From NCBI RefSeq assembly GCF_002893625.1, contig NZ_PKMZ01000001.1, positions 1,116,001 through 1,180,000 of the forward strand: a DNA stretch of 64,000 bases, written 5' to 3'. This document shows positions 57,257 through 64,000 of the stretch, piece after piece. Positions within the stretch are counted from its first letter, which is position 1, and each line of letters opens with the position of its first letter. A program made the translations under genes and the position numbers. Below the pieces are notes generated by a model. The model did not search any database. It was not told where the DNA came from and saw nothing but the letters and a program-made list of their open reading frames with translations. The DNA comes from Mangrovicella endophytica. Its GTDB lineage: Bacteria; Pseudomonadota; Alphaproteobacteria; Rhizobiales; Rhizobiaceae.

Positions 57257-58075
57257 GTGACGCTTTTCTCTCCACCGAAAGGACCGCTGATCTATCGGCA
57301 GACGCTGACCACCCGCCTTGCGCATTGGCTCTGGGTGGTCTGCCTATTCTTCCTGCTCCTGTCGGGTCTGCAGATCTTCATGGCGCGACCGGACCTTTAT
57401 ATCGGCGTGCAGTCCGGCTTTGCGTTCAACAACAGCGTGCTGTCCATCGGTGCCGAGCCGGCCGCTGGCGGCATTGCCGGCGTCACCACGCTGTTCGGCC
57501 ACCGCTTCGACACGACGGGCTGGCTCGGCGCTGTCGAGGCCTATGGCGAGTTGAGGCCGCAGACCTTTCCATCCTGGATGATCATCCCGGGCTTTCGCGA
57601 CCTTGCAACCGGGCGGGTCGTGCACTTTTTCTTCGCTTGGGGGCTGGTCTTCACGCTGCTGTTCTGGCTGCTCGCCAGCCTCGTCAACCGCCATATCCGC
57701 CGCGATCTGGCACCGACGCGCGACGATATCAGGGGTCTGCGCCGGGACATTGCCGATCACCTGCGGCTGCGGCTGCCGCACCAGCGCAACTACAATGTGC
57801 TGCAGAAGTTCTCCTATCTCGGCGTCCTATTCGTCGCGCTGCCGCTGATGATCGCGACCGGCCTCACCATGTCGCCGGCTTTCAACGCCATCGCGCCGTG
57901 GACGCTGGATCTCTTCGGTGGACGGCAGACCGCGCGTACCATCCACTTCGTCGTGATGCTGGCGCTCGTCGGCTTCGTCGTCGTCCACGTCGCCATGATC
58001 ATACTGGCCGGCCCGATCAACGAGATGCGGTCGATGATCACCGGCTGGTACCGCACGGATCGGGACGAGGCATGA
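57257..58075 (+). CDS. b-type cytochrome subunit (cytochrome b/b6 family)
   Basis: Inner-membrane diheme-type cytochrome of 272 residues with four main helices. Heme-ligand candidates are H in RLAHWLWVVCLFFLLLSG, H in GRVVHFFFAWGLVF, and H in ARTIHFVVMLALVGFVVVHVAM (two). The family serves hydrogenases, formate dehydrogenases and thiosulfate/sulfite-type molybdoenzymes. The stop overlaps the molybdoprotein gene by ATGA, so it likely passes electrons between quinone and that enzyme. GTG start at 57257; no clear ribosome binding site. It is not the MsrQ type. Confidence 0.93.
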   Translation: MTLFSPPKGPLIYRQTLTTRLAHWLWVVCLFFLLLSGLQIFMARPDLYIGVQSGFAFNNSVLSIGAEPAAGGIAGVTTLFGHRFDTTGWLGAVEAYGELRPQTFPSWMIIPGFRDLATGRVVHFFFAWGLVFTLLFWLLASLVNRHIRRDLAPTRDDIRGLRRDIADHLRLRLPHQRNYNVLQKFSYLGVLFVALPLMIATGLTMSPAFNAIAPWTLDLFGGRQTARTIHFVVMLALVGFVVVHVAMIILAGPINEMRSMITGWYRTDRDEA

Positions 58076-58863
58076 CCGACAAAACCTTCATCATGTCGCG
58101 CCGCCGGTTCCTGACGGGCGCAGCGGTCGCCGCTTCGAGCCTTCCGCTGTCGGGTTGCTTCGACGACGTGGCCTCGCGCGACAGCGACATTCGCGGTGTG
58201 CTGGCCGCCGCCAACTCGCTCACCTATCGCGTCCAGCGTCAGCTGCTCGACACCGGCGCCCTTGCGCCCGAATACAGCGCAAGCGAAATCCGTCAGCCGC
58301 AAAGGCCGAATGGCACGGTCGAGCCGCAGGACGATGATTATACCAGCCTCGCGGGCGAGAACTTCAGGACCTACCGCCTCGCCGTTGCGGGCCTCGTCGA
58401 TTCGCCGCTGTCACTGTCACTGGACGAAATCCGCGCCATGCCGGTGCGCACGCAGATCACCCGACACGACTGTGTGGAAGGCTGGAGCTGCATCGCCAAG
58501 TGGACGGGAACGCCGCTCGCCGGCATCCTCAAGGCTGCCAAGGTGAAGCCGGCGGCGCGCTTCGTCGTCTTCACCTGCTTCGACACGATGGAGAACGGCT
58601 TCGATGGACCCGTGCGATATTACGAGTCGATCGATCTCGCCGATGCCAATCATGCGCAGACGATCCTCGCCTATGGGTTGAACGATGCGTCGCTTCCGGT
58701 GGCCAACGGTGCACCGCTGCGGGTACGGGTCGAGCGGCAGCTGGGTTACAAGATGGCCAAGTACATCAGCGGCATCGTACTGACGGATACGCTCGCAGCT
58801 TACGGTGATGGCTTCGGGAGTTACTGGGCCGATCGCGGCTACGACTGGTTCGCCGGCATCTGA
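58072..58863 (+). CDS. Tat-exported molybdopterin oxidoreductase (sulfite-oxidase fold), likely lipoprotein
   Basis: A 263-residue periplasmic enzyme. The twin-arginine signal SRRRFLTGAAVAASSLPLSGC contains a lipobox (LSGC, C29), so it may be a membrane-anchored lipoprotein. The sulfite-oxidase-like fold follows from residue 98; C134 in RHDCVEGWSCIAKWTGTPL corresponds to the molybdenum-ligand Cys of MsrP (YedY), whose context is RCVEAWSM. Substrate is unknown: methionine sulfoxide, sulfite or an S/N-oxide are options. It depends on the cofactor made via moaC and moeA. Co-translated with the cytochrome b. An ATG seven codons in (58093) is also possible. Confidence 0.92.
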   Translation: MTDKTFIMSRRRFLTGAAVAASSLPLSGCFDDVASRDSDIRGVLAAANSLTYRVQRQLLDTGALAPEYSASEIRQPQRPNGTVEPQDDDYTSLAGENFRTYRLAVAGLVDSPLSLSLDEIRAMPVRTQITRHDCVEGWSCIAKWTGTPLAGILKAAKVKPAARFVVFTCFDTMENGFDGPVRYYESIDLADANHAQTILAYGLNDASLPVANGAPLRVRVERQLGYKMAKYISGIVLTDTLAAYGDGFGSYWADRGYDWFAGI

Positions 58864-58966
58864 GCGCCGCACGTCTCGGATCGGCGTCGAAGTCGTCCGT
58901 CGGATCGGCGACGTGCTGTCGTTCGTGTCCCTCATCTCTCATACGAATTATTCATGACCATTGACG

Positions 58967-58988
58967 CAGAATAGGCACAACTATTCTG
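58967..58988 (+). promoter_or_regulatory. Perfect inverted repeat at the pruR ribosome binding site
   Basis: CAGAATAG-N6-CTATTCTG is a perfect 8+8 inverted repeat. Its last base is the first G of the GAGGA ribosome binding site. TTGACG lies directly upstream (58961-58966). It may be an operator for a dimeric regulator or an mRNA hairpin limiting translation of the PruR-like gene. Confidence 0.7.
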
Positions 58989-58998
58989 AGGACGTGCA

Positions 58999-59523
58999 AT
59001 GGCAGCCCATTTCAGCCGCCGCCGCATCATCACTGCCGGCTCGGCAATCGCCGCGGGGCTTCTACTCGCCAGGCGGGCAGCGGCGGCAGTCGCGGCGCCG
59101 CACCAGAAGCCGGTGCTGACCATCGGCGGCAAGATCGGCGCTCCCAATGCCGGCGACGCGGCCATCTTCGACATGCCGACGCTGGAATCCCTGGGGACGA
59201 CGTCCTTCGTCACCGGCAACCCCTGGCAAGACGGTCAGCATACTTTCGAGGGCGTACCGTTGCAGGCCCTGATGGATGCCGTTGAGGCCAAGGGTGATAC
59301 CCTGCAGGTCACGGCACTGAATTTCTACACAGCCGCCTTCCCGAAGGCGGGGCTGGCCGACGACGGTGTCATCCTCGCCACCAAGTGCGACGGCGCCTAC
59401 ATGCCCGTCAGCGACAAGGGGCCGCTCTTCGTCATTTATCCCTTCGACGACAACACGACCCTGCAGCATCAGATGTATTACACGCGCTGCGTCTGGCAGG
59501 TGGCGCGCATCGACATCGTCTGA
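58999..59523 (+). CDS. pruR: PruR-like periplasmic pterin-binding protein (sulfite-oxidase fold without the Mo ligand)
   Basis: A 174-residue exported protein with a Tat-like leader (SRRRIITAGSAIAAGLLLA). The rest is a short sulfite-oxidase-like fold (IGGKIGAPNAG, TFEGVPLQALMDAVEAKG, TALNFYTAAFPKAG, CDGAYMPVSDKGPLFVIYPFD, MYYTRCVWQVARIDI). Aligned with the neighbouring enzyme at GVPL/GTPL, the cysteine that binds Mo is replaced by G73 in VTGNPW. In Agrobacterium PruR has this fold, binds pterins and controls DcpA, encoded next to it. Here the GGDEF-EAL gene follows after 31 nt. The ATG has GAGGA 6 nt upstream. Confidence 0.82.
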   Translation: MAAHFSRRRIITAGSAIAAGLLLARRAAAAVAAPHQKPVLTIGGKIGAPNAGDAAIFDMPTLESLGTTSFVTGNPWQDGQHTFEGVPLQALMDAVEAKGDTLQVTALNFYTAAFPKAGLADDGVILATKCDGAYMPVSDKGPLFVIYPFDDNTTLQHQMYYTRCVWQVARIDIV

Positions 59524-59554
59524 GCGCGGCGCAGATGATCCGGCGGGCACCCTC

Positions 59555-61528
59555 ATGAAGATCGCGAACCGGTGGGAAGTGCCGCTGATCGCGGCAACGG
59601 CCGGCATCGCGCTCGCGGCCGTCTCCGTCCTGTTCCTCAGCGCGCGCTACATCGACAGTATCTCGGCCTCCTCGCAGAACAACGTCGTCTGGGACGTCAT
59701 GTCCGCGGCGCCAGAGGTTGCCATGCTGCAGACAGCGGTGGCCGAGCGCTTCGTCCCCGGCATTTCGCATGCCGATGACGAGGTGGAGCTACGATTTGCC
59801 ATCCTGGAGAACCGCGTCAAGATACTGAAGAAAGCGACGTCGACAGCACCTTTCGATGAAGAGAGCCGCGGCCTCGTAACGCTGTTTGCAGGCGTCGTCG
59901 ACGAGTTGCGGCCACAGATTCAGTCGCTCGACGCGCCGGCGGAAGCAGAGACGATCCTGCGGGAGCTCGATCGGCTGAACAGCCAGACGATCCGTCTCAG
60001 TGCGACCGCCACCGCCAGCGCGGCACAGCGGATCGCCACCAACCAGTCTCAGCTATCGACCCTCTTCTGGCTGCTGCTGGCGAAGGTCCTCGCCCTGATC
60101 GGGGCTGGCATGGCCCTCATCTTCATGCTGCGTCGCGCTCTGCGGCGCGCCGACAGCCTCGCTCGGGTCGACTTCCTGACGAGACTTCCCAACCGGTTCG
60201 CCTTTGGGAAGACGCTGCGGTCGGTCTTTGCGGAGGGCGAGCCGCTGCCCGGCTCGGTGGCCGTGCTGATGTTCGACCTCGACCTCTTCAAGCATGTCAA
60301 CGACACGCTCGGTCACGCCGCGGGCGACCGGCTCCTGTGCAGCGTGGCCGAGCGGCTGCGTCCGATCCTCGCCGACGCGCTGATGTTCGCGCGGCTGAGC
60401 GGCGACGAATTCGCAGTGATCTTCCGGTCTCCGGCTGCCGAGTCGATGGCGCGCCTTGCGGCCCGCCAGATCATCCATGCCTTCGAGAAGCCGTTCGACC
60501 TGGAGGAGACTCAAGCCCTGTCCTCGGCAAGCATCGGCGTCGCCGTGCTGTCGCGGGGTGATACGTCCGACGATCTCCTGAAGAATGCCGATCTCGCGCT
60601 CTATACGGTGAAGGACGGCCAGCGGAACGGCTTCCGCTTCTACGAATCCTCGATGAAGGAGGCATTCCTCGCTCGCCAGACGCTGGCCAAGGATCTCGAG
60701 ACGGCGATCGAGCGCGACGAGTTCGAGCTGCGATTCCAACCTGTCGTCAACCTGCATGACGGTCGCACGCGCGCCTTCGAGGCGCTGCTGCGCTGGCAGC
60801 ATCCCGAGCGCGGCAGCGTGCCGCCGGGCGAGTTCATTCCGGTCGCCGAGGAGACCGGGCAGATCGTGGCGATCGGCGACTGGGTGCTGCGGCGCGCCTG
60901 CGAGACCGCGGCGACCTGGCCCGACCATGTCGGCATCACCGTCAATCTTTCGAGCCGGCAGTTCCTGGATTCCAGTCTGCAAGCCAGTATCCTCGACGCA
61001 CTGGAGACGAGCCGCCTGCGGCCGGAGCGCCTGACGCTGGAGATCACAGAGTCCGTCCTTATCCAGAATGATCAGGCCGTGCTGCTGACGCTGAACGAGC
61101 TGCGCCATCTCGGCGTCTGCACGGCGCTCGATGATTTCGGCACCGGCTATGCCTCGCTCAGCTACCTCACCCGCTTCCCCTTCGACATCATCAAGATCGA
61201 CCAGTCCTTCGTGCGCGGCTCGGCGCGCCAGCAGAACAGCCAGCTGATCGTCCAGTCGATCGCGGATCTCGCCCGCAAGCTCGGGCTGACGACGGTCGCG
61301 GAGGGCATCGAGACGGCGGAGCAGTACGAGATGGTCAAGGCCGCCGGCTGCAACCGCGGCCAAGGCTATCTCTTCGACCGGCCGCTGACGCCAGCCGACT
61401 GCGCCGCACGGCTATCGCTGGAGGCGATTGCCGCCGTCCCGCGCGGGATGAACGATGCGGCGGTGGCTCAGCCGGCATCGGCAGAGGCTCAGCTTCACGC
61501 CAGCGATCAGTCGCGGCTGAGCGCCTGA
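59555..61528 (+). CDS. dcpA: DcpA-like membrane diguanylate cyclase/phosphodiesterase (GGDEF-EAL)
   Basis: A 657-residue inner-membrane protein: TM1 (about 10-29), periplasmic domain (30-168), TM2 (169-191), GGDEF domain with SGDEF at 282-286, and an EAL domain starting with the EAL motif at 409-411. EAL residues seem complete (VNLSSRQF, EITES, DDFGTGYASL, KIDQSFV, AEGIETAEQ), so c-di-GMP hydrolysis is expected. The cyclase motif is S-variant and lacks an RxxD inhibitory site. The layout and the adjacent PruR-like gene match Agrobacterium DcpA, whose activity PruR switches. Upstream coding frame overlaps the PruR gene and is not used. Confidence 0.88.
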   Translation: MKIANRWEVPLIAATAGIALAAVSVLFLSARYIDSISASSQNNVVWDVMSAAPEVAMLQTAVAERFVPGISHADDEVELRFAILENRVKILKKATSTAPFDEESRGLVTLFAGVVDELRPQIQSLDAPAEAETILRELDRLNSQTIRLSATATASAAQRIATNQSQLSTLFWLLLAKVLALIGAGMALIFMLRRALRRADSLARVDFLTRLPNRFAFGKTLRSVFAEGEPLPGSVAVLMFDLDLFKHVNDTLGHAAGDRLLCSVAERLRPILADALMFARLSGDEFAVIFRSPAAESMARLAARQIIHAFEKPFDLEETQALSSASIGVAVLSRGDTSDDLLKNADLALYTVKDGQRNGFRFYESSMKEAFLARQTLAKDLETAIERDEFELRFQPVVNLHDGRTRAFEALLRWQHPERGSVPPGEFIPVAEETGQIVAIGDWVLRRACETAATWPDHVGITVNLSSRQFLDSSLQASILDALETSRLRPERLTLEITESVLIQNDQAVLLTLNELRHLGVCTALDDFGTGYASLSYLTRFPFDIIKIDQSFVRGSARQQNSQLIVQSIADLARKLGLTTVAEGIETAEQYEMVKAAGCNRGQGYLFDRPLTPADCAARLSLEAIAAVPRGMNDAAVAQPASAEAQLHASDQSRLSA

Positions 61529-61559
61529 CGTCGTATCAGAGGCGTCGCCGGCCTTGCGG

Positions 61560-62264
61560 TCAGCCGAGTAGGACCAGCGCAGCGTCCAGCTCGGCACGCC
61601 GGGCCGCGCGGCGGGCTTCCGCCTCCTCGTCGGCGCCCCACTGCTCGATGTTCCAGTCTTCATCGAGATGGGCGAGCGTCCATGCCTCGTCGCCGGTCAA
61701 ACGCTTCTCGGCGACGGCCAGCGCCAGCAGCGCCGAGCCGGTCAGGGTGGTGACCTGATGCAGAGCCGCGACAGCGAACGGATCCTCCAGCGCGTCGATC
61801 CGGCGGCGGAAGGCTATGATCGACTCGTCCGGCTGCGCGACATGCATGACGCCTTCGGCAAGATGGAAGCGCACGCCGAGGCGTTCCTCGGCCCAGCGCA
61901 GAACAGGATCCCAGCCCTGGCGCTCGCGCTCCGCGAGCTCTGCCGGACTACCGGCGCGATAGAAGAGAAGGTCTGTCTCGATGTAGCGGGCAAGATCGCC
62001 CCGAACCTCGTCGGCTCGATCGGCGATGCCATCCACCACAGTGTTGACAAGGCGCGTCAGCGGCATGGTCGCCGGGTCGATCCGCTCGCCCTGCCCCGCC
62101 CATTCCGCCGCGATCCGCTCGGCGGCGGCGCGGCCTGGCACCGCCAGCGGGCGGCGGCCGGGCGTCTTGACGCTCCGCCCGTCGAGCAGCACGGCGTAGC
62201 CGGCTTCGGTTTCGCCCACCGACACCGAGTCGTAGAACCGCTTTGGCAGTTCCGGACGAACCAT
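61560..62264 (-). CDS. ATP12-family F1 ATP synthase assembly chaperone
   Basis: A 234-residue soluble protein of the ATP12 family, which helps assemble the F1 alpha subunit. Visible blocks: FYDSVSVGE, LLDGRSVKTPGRRPL, AAEWAGQGERIDPATMPLTRLVNTVVDG, IETDLLFYRA, WDPVLRWAEERLGV and the C-terminal LHQVTTLTGSALLALAVAEKRLTGDEAWTLAHLDEDW. An ATG at 62264 is used; a TTG at 62309 would extend it. It is restricted to alphaproteobacteria and mitochondria. It follows the HAD and RluC-type genes on the same strand. Confidence 0.94.
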   Translation of the reverse strand: MVRPELPKRFYDSVSVGETEAGYAVLLDGRSVKTPGRRPLAVPGRAAAERIAAEWAGQGERIDPATMPLTRLVNTVVDGIADRADEVRGDLARYIETDLLFYRAGSPAELAERERQGWDPVLRWAEERLGVRFHLAEGVMHVAQPDESIIAFRRRIDALEDPFAVAALHQVTTLTGSALLALAVAEKRLTGDEAWTLAHLDEDWNIEQWGADEEAEARRAARRAELDAALVLLG

Positions 62265-62355
62265 GCCGTCATTGCTGCCTGCGCGCTCTTCGCCTGAATC
62301 TGATTGCAAGCTCGTTGCCTCAAGCCGTTGATGTATAAGGTCTCGGTCTCAACAC

Positions 62356-63078
62356 TCAGAACGCGCGGCCGGCCAAAGTCGTTGCTGCACCATCGGGTGC
62401 AGCGACAGCGCTGCCGGCGTCCAGCCAGGCATCGATAGCGAGCGCCAGGGCGGCGACATTGCTCGCCACCGAAAGGGCCCCGGCGGCAAGCAGCGTCTCG
62501 GCCTTGCCCGCACCCCAGGCGACGCCGATCGCATCCGAACCGGCCGCCTTCGCCATCTCGATGTCGTAGACGGCATCACCGATGACGAGGGCATCCCGGG
62601 GACGGATCCCCAATGTGTCGCAGCATTCCAGCACCATCGCGGGATGCGGCTTCGACGGGCAGTCGTCGGCGGTGCGAACCACCTGAAAATGATCGGTCAG
62701 TCCGTGAGCCGTGCAGATCGCGGTGACGCCGCGGCGGGACTTGCCGGTGACGAGGCCGAGCAGCACCTCCTCGCGGCTTCGCAAGGCATCAAGCATATCG
62801 CGCACGCCATCGAAGAGGGTCTCACGGAACTGCGCGTCGTCCCGGGTCGAGCGGAAGGTGCTGCGGTAGGTTTCAGCCATCGCGCCGTGCAACGCCGTCT
62901 CGCCGTCCGGATGCAGCCGCGCAATCGCCGTCTCCAGCGATAGGCCGACAATGGCGCGCGTCGCCGCGTCTCCCGGTGCGGGGAGCGCATGCGCGACGAA
63001 GACGCGTCGCATTGCCTCGCAGATCAGGCCGAGGGTGTCAGCGATGGTGCCGTCGCAGTCGAACAGGATCGCCCGCAT
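62356..63078 (-). CDS. HAD-superfamily hydrolase (phosphoglycolate phosphatase-like)
   Basis: A 240-residue cytosolic phosphatase of HAD subfamily IA. Motif I is FDCDGTIADT (nucleophile Asp at residue 7), motif II is in LGLVTGKSRRG, motif III contains PSKPHPAMVLECC, and motif IV is VIGDAVYDIEMAKAAG. Substrate not identified. The ATG overlaps the RluC-type stop by one base (TGATG). The long Arg-rich open frame upstream is antisense shadow. This HAD-RluC-ATP12 run is common in rhizobia. Confidence 0.94.
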   Translation of the reverse strand: MRAILFDCDGTIADTLGLICEAMRRVFVAHALPAPGDAATRAIVGLSLETAIARLHPDGETALHGAMAETYRSTFRSTRDDAQFRETLFDGVRDMLDALRSREEVLLGLVTGKSRRGVTAICTAHGLTDHFQVVRTADDCPSKPHPAMVLECCDTLGIRPRDALVIGDAVYDIEMAKAAGSDAIGVAWGAGKAETLLAAGALSVASNVAALALAIDAWLDAGSAVAAPDGAATTLAGRAF

Positions 63079-64000
63079 CAGGCGTCTCCCTCCGCCTCGT
63101 CGAAGCCGAAGAGGTTCCAGGTCTGCACCATGTGCGGCGGCAGCGGCGCGCTCTGGTCGACGACGCCGCCGTCCGGATGCGGAATGACGATGCGGCGGGC
63201 GTGGAGGTGCAGGCGCTTCTGCACGCCGCCGGGGAACTCCCAATTGGTGTCATGCTCGAAATATTTCGGGTCGCCGAGGATCGGATGGCCGATATGGGCG
63301 GCGTGGACGCGCAGCTGGTGCGTGCGGCCTGTATAGGGCTCCATTTCCAGCCAGGTGAACTGCTGCCCGACCTGGTCGATGATGCGATAATGCGACAGCG
63401 CATGGTCGGCGCCCTCGTCGCCATGCTTGGCAACCCGCATCCGATCACCGTCCGGCGTCTGCTCCTTGACGAGATAGGTGGAGATCCGCCCCTCGCGGGG
63501 GTTCGGAACGCCCTTCACCAGCGCCCAGTAGGTCTTCTTGGTGTCACGCTCGCGAAACGCCTTGGTCAGCGCCACGGCCGCACCGCGTGTCTTGGCGACG
63601 ACGAGAACGCCCGACGTGTCGCGGTCGAGCCGGTGCACCAGGCGCGGCTTCTCGCCCTTCTTGTTGCGCCAGGCTTCCAGCATCTGGTCGACATGCCGTG
63701 CAACGCCCGACCCGCCCTGCACGGCAAGGCCAGCCGGCTTGTTGAAGACGATTACCTTGTCGTCCTGATGCAGCAGCATCTGCGCCAGGACATCGTCGTC
63801 CTGGCGGTTGCGCATCGTGTTCGCCGTCAGCGGCCCGCTTGCCTTCGCATCGGAATCGATGGGTGGGATGCGGATCACCTGGCCCGGTGCGATGCGCGTG
63901 TCCGACTTGGCGCGACCGCCATCGACCCGCACCTGACCCGAGCGCAAGAGCTTCTGGAGATGGCCGAAGCCAAGCCCCGGATAATGCAGCTTGAACCAGC
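63078..64000 (-). CDS. RluC/RluD-type 23S rRNA pseudouridine synthase, 5' end outside the window
   Basis: Isomerises specific uridines of 23S rRNA. The visible 307 residues include most of an S4 RNA-binding domain (FGHLQKLLRSGQVRVDGGRAK) and the catalytic domain: KVIVFNKPAGLAVQGG, RLVHRLDRDTSGVLVVAKT with the active-site Asp, and TGRTHQLRVHAAHIGHPILGD. The start lies beyond base 64000, so the protein is longer than shown. RluC is the likely subtype, but RluD cannot be excluded. First of a minus-strand operon with HAD and ATP12. Confidence 0.94.
   Translation of the reverse strand, partial: WFKLHYPGLGFGHLQKLLRSGQVRVDGGRAKSDTRIAPGQVIRIPPIDSDAKASGPLTANTMRNRQDDDVLAQMLLHQDDKVIVFNKPAGLAVQGGSGVARHVDQMLEAWRNKKGEKPRLVHRLDRDTSGVLVVAKTRGAAVALTKAFRERDTKKTYWALVKGVPNPREGRISTYLVKEQTPDGDRMRVAKHGDEGADHALSHYRIIDQVGQQFTWLEMEPYTGRTHQLRVHAAHIGHPILGDPKYFEHDTNWEFPGGVQKRLHLHARRIVIPHPDGGVVDQSAPLPPHMVQTWNLFGFDEAEGDA

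Noticed and set aside
57257-58863. MsrPQ methionine sulfoxide reductase pair
   Set aside because: The molybdoprotein resembles MsrP at its Cys motif, but the cytochrome is of the hydrogenase/b6 type and not the MsrQ (ferric reductase-like) type, so the name is not used.
58961-58989. A sigma-70 promoter with TTGACG and TTCTGA for the PruR-like gene
   Set aside because: The -10 element fits poorly and the start of transcription would fall after the ribosome binding site.

Overview
The window looks like chromosomal core DNA of a high-GC alphaproteobacterium of the order Hyphomicrobiales (Rhizobiales). The evidence is the gene order rpsB-tsf-pyrH-frr-uppS-cdsA-rseP-bamA-lpxD-fabZ-lpxA-lpxI-lpxB, the use of LpxI instead of LpxH, a GAAC-N7-GAAC LexA box, and genes for EipB (DUF1849), an ATP12-type F1 chaperone, a phasin and DUF1489. 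A placement near Aurantimonadaceae is only a guess. No prophage, insertion sequence, CRISPR array, rRNA gene or plasmid function was seen. One tRNA (Leu, GAG) is present.

Layout. 1-6.2 kb, mostly minus: the start of kdsA, a VOC protein, an NCS1 permease on plus, then pyrG, secG and tpiA. 6.4-12.7 kb, plus: ppiD-trpD-trpC-moaC-moeA, a chain of overlapping genes, then autoregulated lexA. comEC converges on lexA, with both stop codons in one TGATCA. 15.4-18.4 kb, plus: gltX and gltA. 18.4-32 kb, minus: the lipid A, outer-membrane assembly, phospholipid and translation block. 32-39.7 kb: a BCCT transporter, eipB, RidA, a glycerophosphodiesterase, a FemAB-like acyltransferase, a HIT protein and AzlCD. 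39.8-45.2 kb: clpS-clpA, a phasin and a SPOR-domain D,D-carboxypeptidase. 45.2-53.2 kb: small conserved genes (DUF1489, DUF599, DUF3253), YdcF, MscS, an aldo/keto reductase, a heparan-alpha-glucosaminide acetyltransferase-like protein, MerR and MgtE. 53.4-57 kb: very small genes (a 48-residue membrane protein, an Rmf-like protein, a 61-residue protein), tRNA-Leu, lipB, acyP and a YaiI protein. 57.2-61.5 kb: a cytochrome b plus Tat-exported molybdoenzyme pair, followed by a PruR-like periplasmic pterin-binding protein and a DcpA-like GGDEF-EAL protein. 61.5-64 kb, minus: an RluC/D-type pseudouridine synthase (cut by the window end), a HAD phosphatase and ATP12.

Most genes are housekeeping: envelope biogenesis (KdsA, Lpx proteins, BamA, RseP, UppS, CdsA, EipB), protein synthesis and turnover (rpsB, tsf, frr, gltX, clpAS), molybdenum cofactor synthesis (moaC, moeA), tryptophan synthesis and the SOS response. 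The most interesting locus is 57.2-61.5 kb. A catalytic sulfite-oxidase-fold enzyme that keeps its molybdenum-ligand cysteine sits beside a related fold that has lost it. The latter is the first gene of a predicted pterin to c-di-GMP signalling pair of the Agrobacterium PruR-DcpA type, with a perfect 8+8 inverted repeat against its ribosome binding site. The module is known in agrobacteria. What may be new is the arrangement here.
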